64,000 nt of DNA from Desulfovibrio desulfuricans DSM 642. Its GTDB lineage: Bacteria > Desulfobacterota > Desulfovibrionia > Desulfovibrionales > Desulfovibrionaceae. The position numbers were made by a program, and so were the translations under genes. Below the pieces are notes generated by a model. The model worked only from the letters and a program-made list of their open reading frames with translations. It was not told the origin of the DNA and made no database searches. Every line of letters starts with the position of its first letter. Within the stretch, counting starts at the first letter, position 1. The DNA is taken from positions 771,435 through 835,434 of the forward strand of contig NZ_ATUZ01000011.1 in the NCBI RefSeq assembly GCF_000420465.1. The letters run 5' to 3'. Below, one piece after another: positions 49,115 through 57,885 of the stretch.

Positions 49115-51358
49115 TCAGGCGTCTTCCTGCTTCCAGAGGGTTAAAATGTTCTTGCCGTCCGCGGTGCGGGCATATTCCATCCTGCTCATGATCTTGCGCA
49201 TCATGGCAATGCCCAGCCCTCCCTCACGGCGCTGCTCGGCGGGCAGGCTTGTATCCGGGTCCGGCTGGAGCAGGGGGTTGAAGGGGCGGCCTGTATCCTG
49301 AAACTGCATCACGGCCTGAAAAGGCCCGGAGCGCATCCGGCAGCGCACCAGCACTGTTCCCTGATCCGGGGCGTAGGCATAGTGGGCGATGTTGGCAAAG
49401 ACTTCTTCCGCAGTAACCAGCAGCATGGGCAGGGTGGCGGCAGGGCACTGGGCGACCTTGAGCTTTTCTTCCAGAAAGGCCAGCAGTGTTTCCAGATGGG
49501 CGTCATCCGCCGTTATGAGCAGTTCATCCCAGGCCAGACCCGTAAATTCCAGCGCCAGAATGGTGATGTCGTCCGCCTGTTCCACGCCAGCGGCAAAGTC
49601 GTCCACCCGGCGCAGCAGGGCCTGCACGGTCTGTTCCGCATCCATGCGCTCGGTGCCCAGCACAACGCTTTCTATGCCGCTGAGGCCAAGGCGTTCGCCC
49701 CGGCTGTTTTCCGCCTCGCTGACGCCATCAGTATAGAGCAGCAGACGGTCGCCGGGGGCAATCTGAAAGGTCTGCTCCCTGTAACGGGAGTTGGGCATGG
49801 CCCCAAGCGGCAGGCCGTGCCCTGCTTCAAGCCATGCGTAGCGGCCCTCGGCGCGTCTGAATATCAGCGGATGCTCATGCCCGGCATTGGCGCAGACCAG
49901 CCGCCCGGTGGTGAGGTCAAGCACAGCCAGAAAGGCAGTGAGAAAGATATCCTGATCGTTATGCGCAGTGAGGCGCTTGTTGGCCTGCGTGAATATTTCT
50001 GCCGGGGAAAGGCCCGATTCCGCAAGGCTCTTGATGAGGGTTTTGGCCGTCATCATGAACAGGGCCGCGCCGATGCCCTTGTCCGCCACATCGGCCACCA
50101 CAATCACAAGCTGGTTTTTATCCCGCAGATAGAAGTCGTAAAAATCGCCGCCCACCACCTTGGCGGCGCGCATGACGGCAAAAATGTCAAAGTCTTCCCG
50201 CTCGGGATAGGCGGGGAAAACGCTTGGCAGCGAGGAGCACTGGATGGCGCGGGCAAATTCCAGCTCTGCGTCTATGCGGCCCGCTGCTGCGCTTATGGCA
50301 GCCTTGAGGCTCTGCACGGTCTTGTTGATGCCGTCCGAGAGCAGCCCGAATTCCGGCGTGGTGCGCTCGTTGAGCACCACATCCAGATTGCCGGACGTGA
50401 TTTTTTGCAGGTCTTCGTTGACGCGGTATACATCGTTGATAACCAGCCGTTTGACCAGATGCGACACCATCCAGAAAATCACGGCAAACAGCGCCATATT
50501 GCAGGCCGCGATGTACAGGAGCATGCTGTCGCGCGAAAAAAATACCTCGCTGCGGGGCAGCAGGGCAAAGAGGGTGTAGCCCTCCACCTCGAGGTTCTGG
50601 CAGATGTACTGCTTGCCGAGAATGGAAACCAGCCCCTTGCCTTCTGGCTGTATGAGGCCGAGGGCATCCACATTCGCCCCAAGGGGAACAGCGGTCTCGT
50701 TGCCCGTGCTGATGACGGCTCCGTAAATGGCGATGGCCATAAAACCGTTGGAGCCAATATGGTAGCGCGGGGCGATTTGATCCACCGCAGCGGAGCGCAG
50801 GGCGGCTGTAAGGCGCTTGGGCGAGTAGCCGATCTGCACAATGCCCGTGCAGTCGCGGCGGGCCACACCGGCATACTGAAAGGGCACGCGGTCTGCGCCG
50901 CGCTCTTCAATATCCTGCACAAGGGCAAAATCCAGCTCGCGCAAGGCTGGCAAAAATGCCGCAGACTGCGGCGAGGACGCCATGTCGTAGCCCGCAAAGG
51001 GGCCCGTGGAGGCGATGATTACGCCCCGGTCGTCCGCAACGTTCAGCTCTTCCACATCCAGCAGTTTGCGCAAAAAGTGCAGGATGGTTGGGACGTTAAG
51101 GATGTTTGGGTTTTGCGTGATTATGGCCGCAAAGGCCCGCGCCTTGGCCAGCGCGCCAGCATCCGAAATTTCGCGGATGTAGGCGGCATTGGTGATGACC
51201 ATGCGCAGATATTTTTCCCCATCGTCCAGATTGCTGGAAAGCATATGGCGGGCGTTTTCTTCGGCCTGCCGGGTCTGCAACAGGTAGGATGCGGCAAGCG
51301 TGAGGCAAAAGGCGGGAAAAATGCAGATAAAAAGCCATTTGTGAAATAACTTGTGCAT
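49115..51358 (-). CDS. Membrane PP2C phosphatase fused to an anti-sigma-factor-type kinase (RsbU-RsbW fusion)
   Basis: A 747-residue signalling protein. Helix 1 (about residues 7-27), a large extracytoplasmic sensor (30-278), helix 2 (about 279-300) and a HAMP domain (about 300-355) come first. A SpoIIE/PP2C phosphatase follows (about 365-598) with metal aspartates in VVGGDFYDF (D405) and VADVADKG (D423). The C-terminus (about 610-745) is a HATPase of the RsbW/SpoIIAB type with N-box EEVFANIAHYAY, DTGRPFNP and GGLGIAMM. It should both dephosphorylate and phosphorylate a STAS antagonist, encoded just upstream. ATG 51358 is preferred over an upstream TTG. Confidence 0.9.
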   Translation of the reverse strand: MHKLFHKWLFICIFPAFCLTLAASYLLQTRQAEENARHMLSSNLDDGEKYLRMVITNAAYIREISDAGALAKARAFAAIITQNPNILNVPTILHFLRKLLDVEELNVADDRGVIIASTGPFAGYDMASSPQSAAFLPALRELDFALVQDIEERGADRVPFQYAGVARRDCTGIVQIGYSPKRLTAALRSAAVDQIAPRYHIGSNGFMAIAIYGAVISTGNETAVPLGANVDALGLIQPEGKGLVSILGKQYICQNLEVEGYTLFALLPRSEVFFSRDSMLLYIAACNMALFAVIFWMVSHLVKRLVINDVYRVNEDLQKITSGNLDVVLNERTTPEFGLLSDGINKTVQSLKAAISAAAGRIDAELEFARAIQCSSLPSVFPAYPEREDFDIFAVMRAAKVVGGDFYDFYLRDKNQLVIVVADVADKGIGAALFMMTAKTLIKSLAESGLSPAEIFTQANKRLTAHNDQDIFLTAFLAVLDLTTGRLVCANAGHEHPLIFRRAEGRYAWLEAGHGLPLGAMPNSRYREQTFQIAPGDRLLLYTDGVSEAENSRGERLGLSGIESVVLGTERMDAEQTVQALLRRVDDFAAGVEQADDITILALEFTGLAWDELLITADDAHLETLLAFLEEKLKVAQCPAATLPMLLVTAEEVFANIAHYAYAPDQGTVLVRCRMRSGPFQAVMQFQDTGRPFNPLLQPDPDTSLPAEQRREGGLGIAMMRKIMSRMEYARTADGKNILTLWKQEDA

Positions 51359-51436
51359 GGCAGCCCGCCTTTGCGGGCTTGCCCGCTCAGCATAAGGCAA
51401 GCCCGAACCTGGCGGCGCGGGCTTGCGGGTGTGCGG

Positions 51437-51733
51437 CTATTCTATGGTAAACAGATCCACAAAACCTGTGATGCTGAACACTTCTCTCACGGTTTCATTG
51501 GCGTGGATGATGCGCATGCCCTTGCGCTGAACCATGCGTTTGTGCAGGCGCAGCAAAATGCGCAGGCCTGCGCTTGAAATATAGTCCACCTCGCTGAAAT
51601 CAAGCACCAGCTCGTCCGCAGCGCCGCAGTCTTCCTGCAAATCCCTGTCCAGCGCCGGAGCCGTCACGGTGTCGATCTTGCCCGCTATGCTGACATGCAG
51701 AACGCCGTCAGCCATTTTTTTGCAAACCTGCAT
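51437..51733 (-). CDS. STAS-domain anti-sigma factor antagonist (RsbV/SpoIIAA type)
   Basis: A 98-residue STAS protein. The phosphoacceptor region reads DYISSAGLRILL with serines at 53 and 54. In partner switching, the unphosphorylated form binds the anti-sigma kinase and frees its target; phosphorylation by the kinase domain inactivates it. GAGG precedes the ATG. The fused phosphatase/kinase gene begins 78 bases after its stop, so the two proteins almost certainly form a pair. Confidence 0.92.
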   Translation of the reverse strand: MQVCKKMADGVLHVSIAGKIDTVTAPALDRDLQEDCGAADELVLDFSEVDYISSAGLRILLRLHKRMVQRKGMRIIHANETVREVFSITGFVDLFTIE

Positions 51734-51900
51734 GTGGGGCCTCGTAGTTATTTAGGTGGAGCAAGCGTATAGCTCTTGCATATCTCTACGATTACAGCGC
51801 CCCGCCCGCAAGAGGAAAATACGTATCGGCGGGGCGAGGGCGCACGGGCCGTGCTGGCGGGCCTTGATTACGGGGAACCGTCAATTGAGGCCGCATGCCG

Positions 51901-52716
51901 CTATTCAACCCGAATGGCGTATTTCACTGCGTAGCAGTCGCCGCCCTCCTGCATGACGTAACTCATCATGTCGCACACATAGACATCGCTTTTCATGGTC
52001 AGGCCAGTGGCGCTGACCTTCTTCAGCATATCGGCAAGGGCCAGCCTGTGCGAGGCGTCCGTGCCGTTGTGGGCCATAATGGCATATTTCCCCTCAGGTT
52101 TTATATGGAGGAGGGAGGGCGGCGTGGAGCGCCGCACCCTGGTGAAGTAATACCGTTCAACATAGCTGCCCTGCCGTATGTCATCCAGGCAAAAGACAAA
52201 GCCAAATGGGTAACGCGGTTTTTCTTCCTGCTGTTCATAGCCCCGATTATATTCCACAAAGCGTTGCACAAGTTCCCATTGCGACTCTGAGGGGCTTGCG
52301 CCTGTGGGCGTCATTTCCAGCCGTTCTGCCTTTTGATGCCGTACCGTCATGGTGTCGTATTCAAAATCCAGGGCTTCGCGCAGGCAGGCGGTCATGTCTT
52401 TGAGCATCAACCGGCGCTGGGCCAACTGGCGCAGTTCCTTTTCTGCGGCGAGCTGTTTTTCCCGCAGGAAGGACAAGAAGTCCTCGCCGTTCATGTTGTG
52501 CAGGTGCGCCTTGACCTCCTTCAGCGAGCTGCCGACCTCCTTGAGCATGGAGAGCAGGTCAAATTCAAAATACTGCTCAACCCCGTATCGGCGGTACCTG
52601 TTTTCTGAAACGTGCCTGGGTTTCAGCAACCCTTCCTTTTCATAAAACAGCAGAGTGCCTTTTTGCGTGCCGCACAGGCTGGCGAATTCGCCTGAGGTGA
52701 GCATGTTCTTTTTCAT
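51901..52716 (-). CDS. MerR-family regulator with a C-terminal effector-binding domain
   Basis: A 271-residue regulator. The N-terminal MerR winged helix (residues 5-72; GEFASLCGTQKGTLLFYEKEGLL) is followed by a coiled-coil dimerisation helix (about 75-125) and a GyrI-like effector-binding domain (about 130-271). The layout matches BmrR/TipA-like multidrug sensors. It is divergent from an RND efflux operon and its likely operator lies in that promoter, so it probably activates the pump when it binds a toxic compound. Confidence 0.9.
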   Translation of the reverse strand: MKKNMLTSGEFASLCGTQKGTLLFYEKEGLLKPRHVSENRYRRYGVEQYFEFDLLSMLKEVGSSLKEVKAHLHNMNGEDFLSFLREKQLAAEKELRQLAQRRLMLKDMTACLREALDFEYDTMTVRHQKAERLEMTPTGASPSESQWELVQRFVEYNRGYEQQEEKPRYPFGFVFCLDDIRQGSYVERYYFTRVRRSTPPSLLHIKPEGKYAIMAHNGTDASHRLALADMLKKVSATGLTMKSDVYVCDMMSYVMQEGGDCYAVKYAIRVE

Positions 52717-52728
52717 TTCATTTTTCCC

Positions 52729-52759
52729 TTGACTCTAAAGTAACTGTATAGTTTACGCT
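52729..52759 (+). promoter_or_regulatory. MerR-type promoter and operator of the RND operon
   Basis: TTGACT and TACGCT are separated by 19 bases, the long spacer typical of MerR-controlled promoters. The spacer contains an imperfect dyad, CTAAAGTAACTGTATAGTTT. It lies between the MerR gene and the efflux genes. Confidence 0.7.
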
Positions 52760-52824
52760 GGCAAATTACAGGCAAAAGGGCAAGCCCGAGATTGCTTGCC
52801 GACACTGGAACAGAGGTGTTTGTA

Positions 52825-54066
52825 ATGTGCTGGTTTAGTAAGAAAAAATTTCGACTGTGGCTGCTCGTGCCCTTGTGGCTGACAGTGCTCGCCCTTGGCT
52901 GCAACAAGGCGGAGGAGTCTGGCCCAGCCCATGCCGAGGTGCAGTACCTTGTGCTGGGGGAAGAAAAGTTGACCCTGAGCAGTACGCTACCGGGGAGAGT
53001 GTCCGCGCTGGTAACGGCGGAGGTTCGGCCTCAGGTTGACGGCATTATCATTGAGCGTCTTTTTGAAGAAGGCGCAGATATAAAAAAAGGGCAGGTCTTG
53101 TACCGCATAGACCCGGCCATCTATCAGGCGGCCCACGCCACGGCCAGAGCCTCGCTTGCGGAGGCAAAGGCCGCTGTTACCGCCATTGCCCTGCTGGAAA
53201 AACGCCAGCGGTTGCTGATCAAGCAATACGCCGTAAGCCAGCAGGAGCTGGACAATTCCATCTCGCAGCACGGTCAGGCCCGCGCCCGCGTTGCCAGGGC
53301 AGAGGCCGAGCTTGAAACAGCGGCCATCAATCTTGCCTATACAGAAATAAAAGCCCCGGTGTCAGGCCGCATTGGGGCCTCTGCCGTTACGGTCGGCGCT
53401 CTGGTTACTGCCAACCAGTCATCCCCCCTGGCCGTTATCCAGCAGATTGACCGTGTCTATATTGATATGACGCAATCCAGCGCGGAGGCTATCCGCCTGC
53501 GCCGCGCCCTTGCGCAGGGCCGCATATCCGCCAAGGGCAATACAGCAAAAATCCGCCTGACGCTGGAAGACGGTTCGCCCTATACGCCAGTGGCCACAGC
53601 AGCGCATGCTGGTGAATCGGCCTGGATACAGGGCGACCTGCTGTTTTCTGAAATATCTGTGGCGCAGAGCACGGGGAGCATAAGGCTGCGGGCTGTGGTC
53701 GATAACCCTGACGGGCTGCTGCTGTCGGGCATGTACGTTAAGGCCGCTATTGAAGAAGGCTCGGTGGACAAGGCCGTGCTGATCCCGCAGGGGGCCGCCT
53801 TTGTGAACAATACGGGCGGGCATTCTGTTTACGTGTTGCAGAAAGAAGGCACGGAAGACGGGATTTTTCGTCTGACGCGGCGCGATGTGAGCATTGACCG
53901 CGCATACGGCAACCGCTGGATTGTGGGCGCGGGCCTCAACGCTGGCGACATGCTGGTGGTTGAGGGCTTCCAGAAAGCGGCCCCCGGTGAACTTGTGCGG
54001 GGCGTACCCGCGCAATCATTGCAAACAAAGGCCGCCCCTGCGGCGTCTGCCACCGAGGCGCGGTAG
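52825..54066 (+). CDS. RND efflux periplasmic adaptor (membrane-fusion protein)
   Basis: A 413-residue lipoprotein adaptor of the AcrA/MexA type. The signal peptide ends in a lipobox with Cys26 (VLALGC). The order of domains is typical: a first half of the barrel-sandwich (EVRPQVDGIIIERLFEEG), a helical hairpin (about residues 105-165), the second lipoyl half (TEIKAPVSGRIG) and a beta-barrel with LTLEDGSPY. ATG 52825 has AGAGG upstream. The RND pump gene starts three bases after the stop codon. No outer-membrane factor is in the operon; the TolC-like protein at 18.9 kb is one possible partner. Confidence 0.93.
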   Translation: MCWFSKKKFRLWLLVPLWLTVLALGCNKAEESGPAHAEVQYLVLGEEKLTLSSTLPGRVSALVTAEVRPQVDGIIIERLFEEGADIKKGQVLYRIDPAIYQAAHATARASLAEAKAAVTAIALLEKRQRLLIKQYAVSQQELDNSISQHGQARARVARAEAELETAAINLAYTEIKAPVSGRIGASAVTVGALVTANQSSPLAVIQQIDRVYIDMTQSSAEAIRLRRALAQGRISAKGNTAKIRLTLEDGSPYTPVATAAHAGESAWIQGDLLFSEISVAQSTGSIRLRAVVDNPDGLLLSGMYVKAAIEEGSVDKAVLIPQGAAFVNNTGGHSVYVLQKEGTEDGIFRLTRRDVSIDRAYGNRWIVGAGLNAGDMLVVEGFQKAAPGELVRGVPAQSLQTKAAPAASATEAR

Positions 54067-54069
54067 GGC

Positions 54070-57000
54070 ATGGCAGCTTTTTTCATCAATCGCCCCATCT
54101 TCGCCTGGGTTATTGCCATCATCATTATGCTGGCCGGTCTGCTGGCTCTTGGCAGGCTCCCCGTTGCGCATTACCCGGATATCGCCCTGCCGCAGATATC
54201 CATCTCTGCCCAGTACCCCGGAGCGACCGCGTCCATTGTTGACCGCAGCGTCACGCAGATCATTGAGCAGCAGATAAAAGGCCTGGACAACCTGCTGCAC
54301 ATGAAATCAACCAGCAGTTCCTCCGGCGGTACGGAAATTACCCTCACCTTTGCTGCGGGCACGGATGCCGATACGGCGCAGGTGCAGGTGCAGAACAAGG
54401 TGCAGCAGGCTCTTTCCCTGCTGCCAGATACAGTGCAGCGGCAGGGCGTTCAGGCGTCCAAAGCCGTGGACAATTCGTTCATGACAGTGGCTTTTTACGA
54501 TGCCAGCGACACCATGCGCCCCAATGACATAAGCGACTACGTGGCAAGCTCGCTGGTTGACCCCTTGAGCCGCGTTCAGGGCGTTGGTGCAATCACCCTG
54601 TATGGTTTTCAAAATGCCATGCGCATCTGGTGCGACCCGGATAAAATGCGCCAGTACAAGCTGAATCCTCAGGATATTATTGCTGCCGTGCGCGCCCAGA
54701 ACGCCCAGGTTGCTGGCGGTCAGGTGGGGGCGGCCCCTGCCTTGCCGGGGCAGGAGATCAATATTGCCATCAACGCCTCATCCAGCCTGGAAACAGCGGA
54801 ACAGTTTGAACAGATTCAACTGCGGGTGGAAGAAAACGGCTCCGCAGTACTGCTCAAGGATGTTGCCCGCATCGAACTGAATGAAGAAAGTTCCATGGGC
54901 ACCACATTTTTCAACGGGCATGCGGGTACGGGGCTGGCTTTCAAGCTTTCATCGGGGGCCAACGTTCTGCAAACCACCAGGGGAATCAAGGCCGAATTGC
55001 AGTCGCTCGCCAGCTTTTTCCCGCCGGGGCTCAAATATGCCTATGCCGATGACCGCGCGCCCATTGTGGAAAAATCCATACGCTCGGTTGTGCGTACCCT
55101 GTTTGAGGCCATCGCGCTTGTGGTCGCGGTGATGTTTGTGTTCATGCAGAGCTACCGCGCCACGCTTATTCCGGCCATTGCCGTACCTGTGGTGCTGCTC
55201 GGGGTGTTCGCGGTATTTGCGGCCACGGGTTTTTCCATCAACACATTGACCATGTTCGGCATGGTGCTGGCTATTGGTCTTTTGGTGGATGACGCCATTG
55301 TTGTGGTGGAAAATGTGGAGCGCCTCATGCGAGACGAGGGGCTTTCCCCAAAGGAGGCCGCGCTCAAATCCATGAGGCAGATAACCGGGGCACTTGTGGG
55401 CGTTGCCGTGGTCATATCCGCCGTGTTTGTTCCCATGGCCTTTATGCCCGGCTCCACCGGGGCAATCTTCCGGCAGTTTTCCGTGACCATTGTTGCGTCA
55501 ATGGTACTTTCTGTAGTGGTTGCCATTGTGCTTACGCCTGCCCTGTGCGCCACCATGCTGCGTGCGCATGGCAATGGAGCGGGCGAAGGCTTCTTTGGGC
55601 GCTTCAACCGATGGTTTGCCGCCTTTACGGAACGCTACAGTCGTGGCGTGAGCGGCATGGTGCGGCACCCCTTGCGGTGGGGCGTGGTATTTGCGGTTTT
55701 GGCAGCAGGGTGCCTGGCTTTGTTTATGCTTTTGCCCTCGGCATTTTTGCCGGATGAAGATCAGGGCATCCTGTATGTTGACGTGCAGTTGCCGCCGGGC
55801 GCGTCACTTGAGCGCACGGAAAAGATTGTCAAAGAGATTGATGCCTACTTTCGCAAAGACGAAAAGGATTCCATAGAAAGCGTCATGAGCGTTATCGGCT
55901 GGGGATTCAGCGGTTCCGGCCAGAACTCGGCCATGGTGCTTCCCCTGCTCAAGGACTGGAGCAAACGCGGCCCGGGGCAGAGCGCCTCTGACGTGATGGA
56001 ACGCGCCACGGAACGGTTTTCATCCATAGCCGGGGCGGAAATAGTTGTGATGTCGCCCCCGGCGGTCATGGAGCTTGGCACTTCCTCCGGCTTTGAGCTG
56101 GAACTGATGGATCGCGGCGGCAAAGGGCATGCGGCCTTGCTCAACGCCAAGGATGCCCTGCTGGAAAGTGCGGCAAAATCCACTGCTGTTACCAGCGTAA
56201 GGTATAGCGGCATGGCCGATACCGAGCAGTACGATCTGGTCATCGACAACAGCAAGGCTGGCGCTTACGGCCTGAGCAGAGCCGAAATAAACAGCGCCAT
56301 CAGCGCCTACTGGGCGGGTGAATATATCAATGATTTTTCGGATAAGGGCAGAACAAAAAAGGTATACCTTCAGGCGGAGCCTTCGGTTCGCGCCGGAGTA
56401 GACGATTTCAGGCGCTTTTATCAGCGCAACACCAAGGACGAGATGGTGCCGTTCTCCAGTTTTATCGGCGTAAAGTCCGTTTTGGCTTCCCCAAGCCTGA
56501 CCCGCTATCAGGGCATACCGTCCGTAAAGATTGAAGGGGCAGCCGCGCCGGGGCAAAGCACCGGGCAAGCCATGACGGCAATGGAAAAAAGCGCGGCAAG
56601 TCTGCCCCCCGGTTTTGATTATGCCTGGACGGGGCTTTCCTATCAGCAGCGTGTGTCCGCAAGTCAGGCCCCTTTGTTGTACGCTGTTTCCATTATCGTG
56701 GTTTTTCTTTGTCTGGCTGCCCTGTACGAAAGCTGGACTATCCCGCTGGCAGTGCTGCTGGCGGTGCCCACGGGCATTGTGGGCGCACAGGGCGGTGTGT
56801 ACCTGCGCGGCATGAATAACGACATCTATCTGCAAATTGCACTGCTGACGATCATTGGCCTGTCGGCCAAGAACTCAATCCTGATCGTGGAATTTGCCAG
56901 AGAAATGCACAGGGGCGGCAAAGATCTGGTTGCAGCCACTGTGGAGGCCTCCCGGCTTCGCCTGCGGCCCATCATAATGACCTCGCTATGCTTCATTCTT

Positions 57001-57210
57001 GGTGTGGTGCCGCTGGCGCTCAGCAGCGGGGCAGGCTCCGGCGCGCAAAACGCCCTTGGCACAGCAGTGCTGACAGGCATGATCACCGCGACAGGTTTGG
57101 GCATTTACTACACGCCGCTGTTCTTCATCGTCGTGACCCGCTTTTTCAGCGGAAAGCTGCGGCGAAAAGAGCCTTCTGCCGAACCTGCGGCGCAGCCGGA
57201 ACAACATTGA
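54070..57210 (+). CDS. RND-family multidrug efflux pump (AcrB type)
   Basis: A 1046-residue inner-membrane proton/drug antiporter of the HAE1 group. The N-terminus FFINRPIFAWVIAIIIMLAG is typical. Twelve membrane helices are recognisable, with the proton-relay aspartates in helix 4 (LAIGLLVDDAIVVVENVER). Two large periplasmic loops lie between helices 1-2 and 7-8. The late motif GLSAKNSILIVEFA is in place. The gene is preceded by its adaptor and controlled by a MerR-type promoter. It should expel lipophilic drugs, dyes or detergents. Confidence 0.95.
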   Translation: MAAFFINRPIFAWVIAIIIMLAGLLALGRLPVAHYPDIALPQISISAQYPGATASIVDRSVTQIIEQQIKGLDNLLHMKSTSSSSGGTEITLTFAAGTDADTAQVQVQNKVQQALSLLPDTVQRQGVQASKAVDNSFMTVAFYDASDTMRPNDISDYVASSLVDPLSRVQGVGAITLYGFQNAMRIWCDPDKMRQYKLNPQDIIAAVRAQNAQVAGGQVGAAPALPGQEINIAINASSSLETAEQFEQIQLRVEENGSAVLLKDVARIELNEESSMGTTFFNGHAGTGLAFKLSSGANVLQTTRGIKAELQSLASFFPPGLKYAYADDRAPIVEKSIRSVVRTLFEAIALVVAVMFVFMQSYRATLIPAIAVPVVLLGVFAVFAATGFSINTLTMFGMVLAIGLLVDDAIVVVENVERLMRDEGLSPKEAALKSMRQITGALVGVAVVISAVFVPMAFMPGSTGAIFRQFSVTIVASMVLSVVVAIVLTPALCATMLRAHGNGAGEGFFGRFNRWFAAFTERYSRGVSGMVRHPLRWGVVFAVLAAGCLALFMLLPSAFLPDEDQGILYVDVQLPPGASLERTEKIVKEIDAYFRKDEKDSIESVMSVIGWGFSGSGQNSAMVLPLLKDWSKRGPGQSASDVMERATERFSSIAGAEIVVMSPPAVMELGTSSGFELELMDRGGKGHAALLNAKDALLESAAKSTAVTSVRYSGMADTEQYDLVIDNSKAGAYGLSRAEINSAISAYWAGEYINDFSDKGRTKKVYLQAEPSVRAGVDDFRRFYQRNTKDEMVPFSSFIGVKSVLASPSLTRYQGIPSVKIEGAAAPGQSTGQAMTAMEKSAASLPPGFDYAWTGLSYQQRVSASQAPLLYAVSIIVVFLCLAALYESWTIPLAVLLAVPTGIVGAQGGVYLRGMNNDIYLQIALLTIIGLSAKNSILIVEFAREMHRGGKDLVAATVEASRLRLRPIIMTSLCFILGVVPLALSSGAGSGAQNALGTAVLTGMITATGLGIYYTPLFFIVVTRFFSGKLRRKEPSAEPAAQPEQH

Positions 57211-57256
57211 GCATGGCACGAACAGAGATGATGATTTTGAAATACAGGAGGTTGCT

Positions 57257-57793
57257 GTGGCAAAATTTGAAACGGAACGTCTTGTCCTGAGACCTTTTGA
57301 AGCCAAGGATGCGGCAGGCCTGTTTGAAATGCTTTCGCATCCACGAGTCCACTGTTTTGCGCCTGACCGTCTGGATTCGATGGAAGCAGCGGTTGCCGAC
57401 GTTGCGCGGCGAAGCGCAGACCCCGTGCAACTGGCGGTTTGCCTCAAGGGGCAGGATGTGATGATCGGGCTGATGTTTGCCGCGAATGATGAGCCGGATA
57501 CCTATGGCCTGGGCTGGCATCTGAACACCAGCCATGAGGGAAAGGGATACGCAAGCGAGGCCGCAAGGGCGTTCATTGACATCCTTTTTACCCGCAAGGG
57601 CGCACGGCGGGTATATGCCTATGTGGAAGATGACAATATCCGCTCGCAAAAACTGTGCGAGCGGCTGGGCATGCGCAGGGAAGGGCTTTTCAAGGAGTTC
57701 ATTTCATTTGTCAGCAATGCCGATGGAACGCCCAAATACGAAAATACATGCCTCTATGCCCTGCTGGAAAAGGAATGGGAAAGCAACCGCTAA
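57257..57793 (+). CDS. GNAT-family acetyltransferase (RimJ/RimL type)
   Basis: A 178-residue N-acetyltransferase. The N-terminus ETERLVLRPFEAKDAAGLF is typical of RimJ/RimL-like enzymes, and the acetyl-CoA-binding segment is around GLGWHLNTSHEGKGYASEAARAFI. Late motifs VYAYVEDDNIRSQKLCERLGMRREG complete the fold. The start codon is GTG, with AGGAGG five bases upstream. The target (protein N-terminus, amino-glycoside or small molecule) is not readable. It lies 46 bases after the efflux pump and may be cotranscribed. Confidence 0.9.
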   Translation: MAKFETERLVLRPFEAKDAAGLFEMLSHPRVHCFAPDRLDSMEAAVADVARRSADPVQLAVCLKGQDVMIGLMFAANDEPDTYGLGWHLNTSHEGKGYASEAARAFIDILFTRKGARRVYAYVEDDNIRSQKLCERLGMRREGLFKEFISFVSNADGTPKYENTCLYALLEKEWESNR

Positions 57794-57885
57794 CGGGGCA
57801 GGGGTTGCATATATACACCCGTTGCGGTGTGGCCTGTGCATGGATGCCGCATCTGATGGATGCGTGGTTGACTGGGCGGCTGTTG

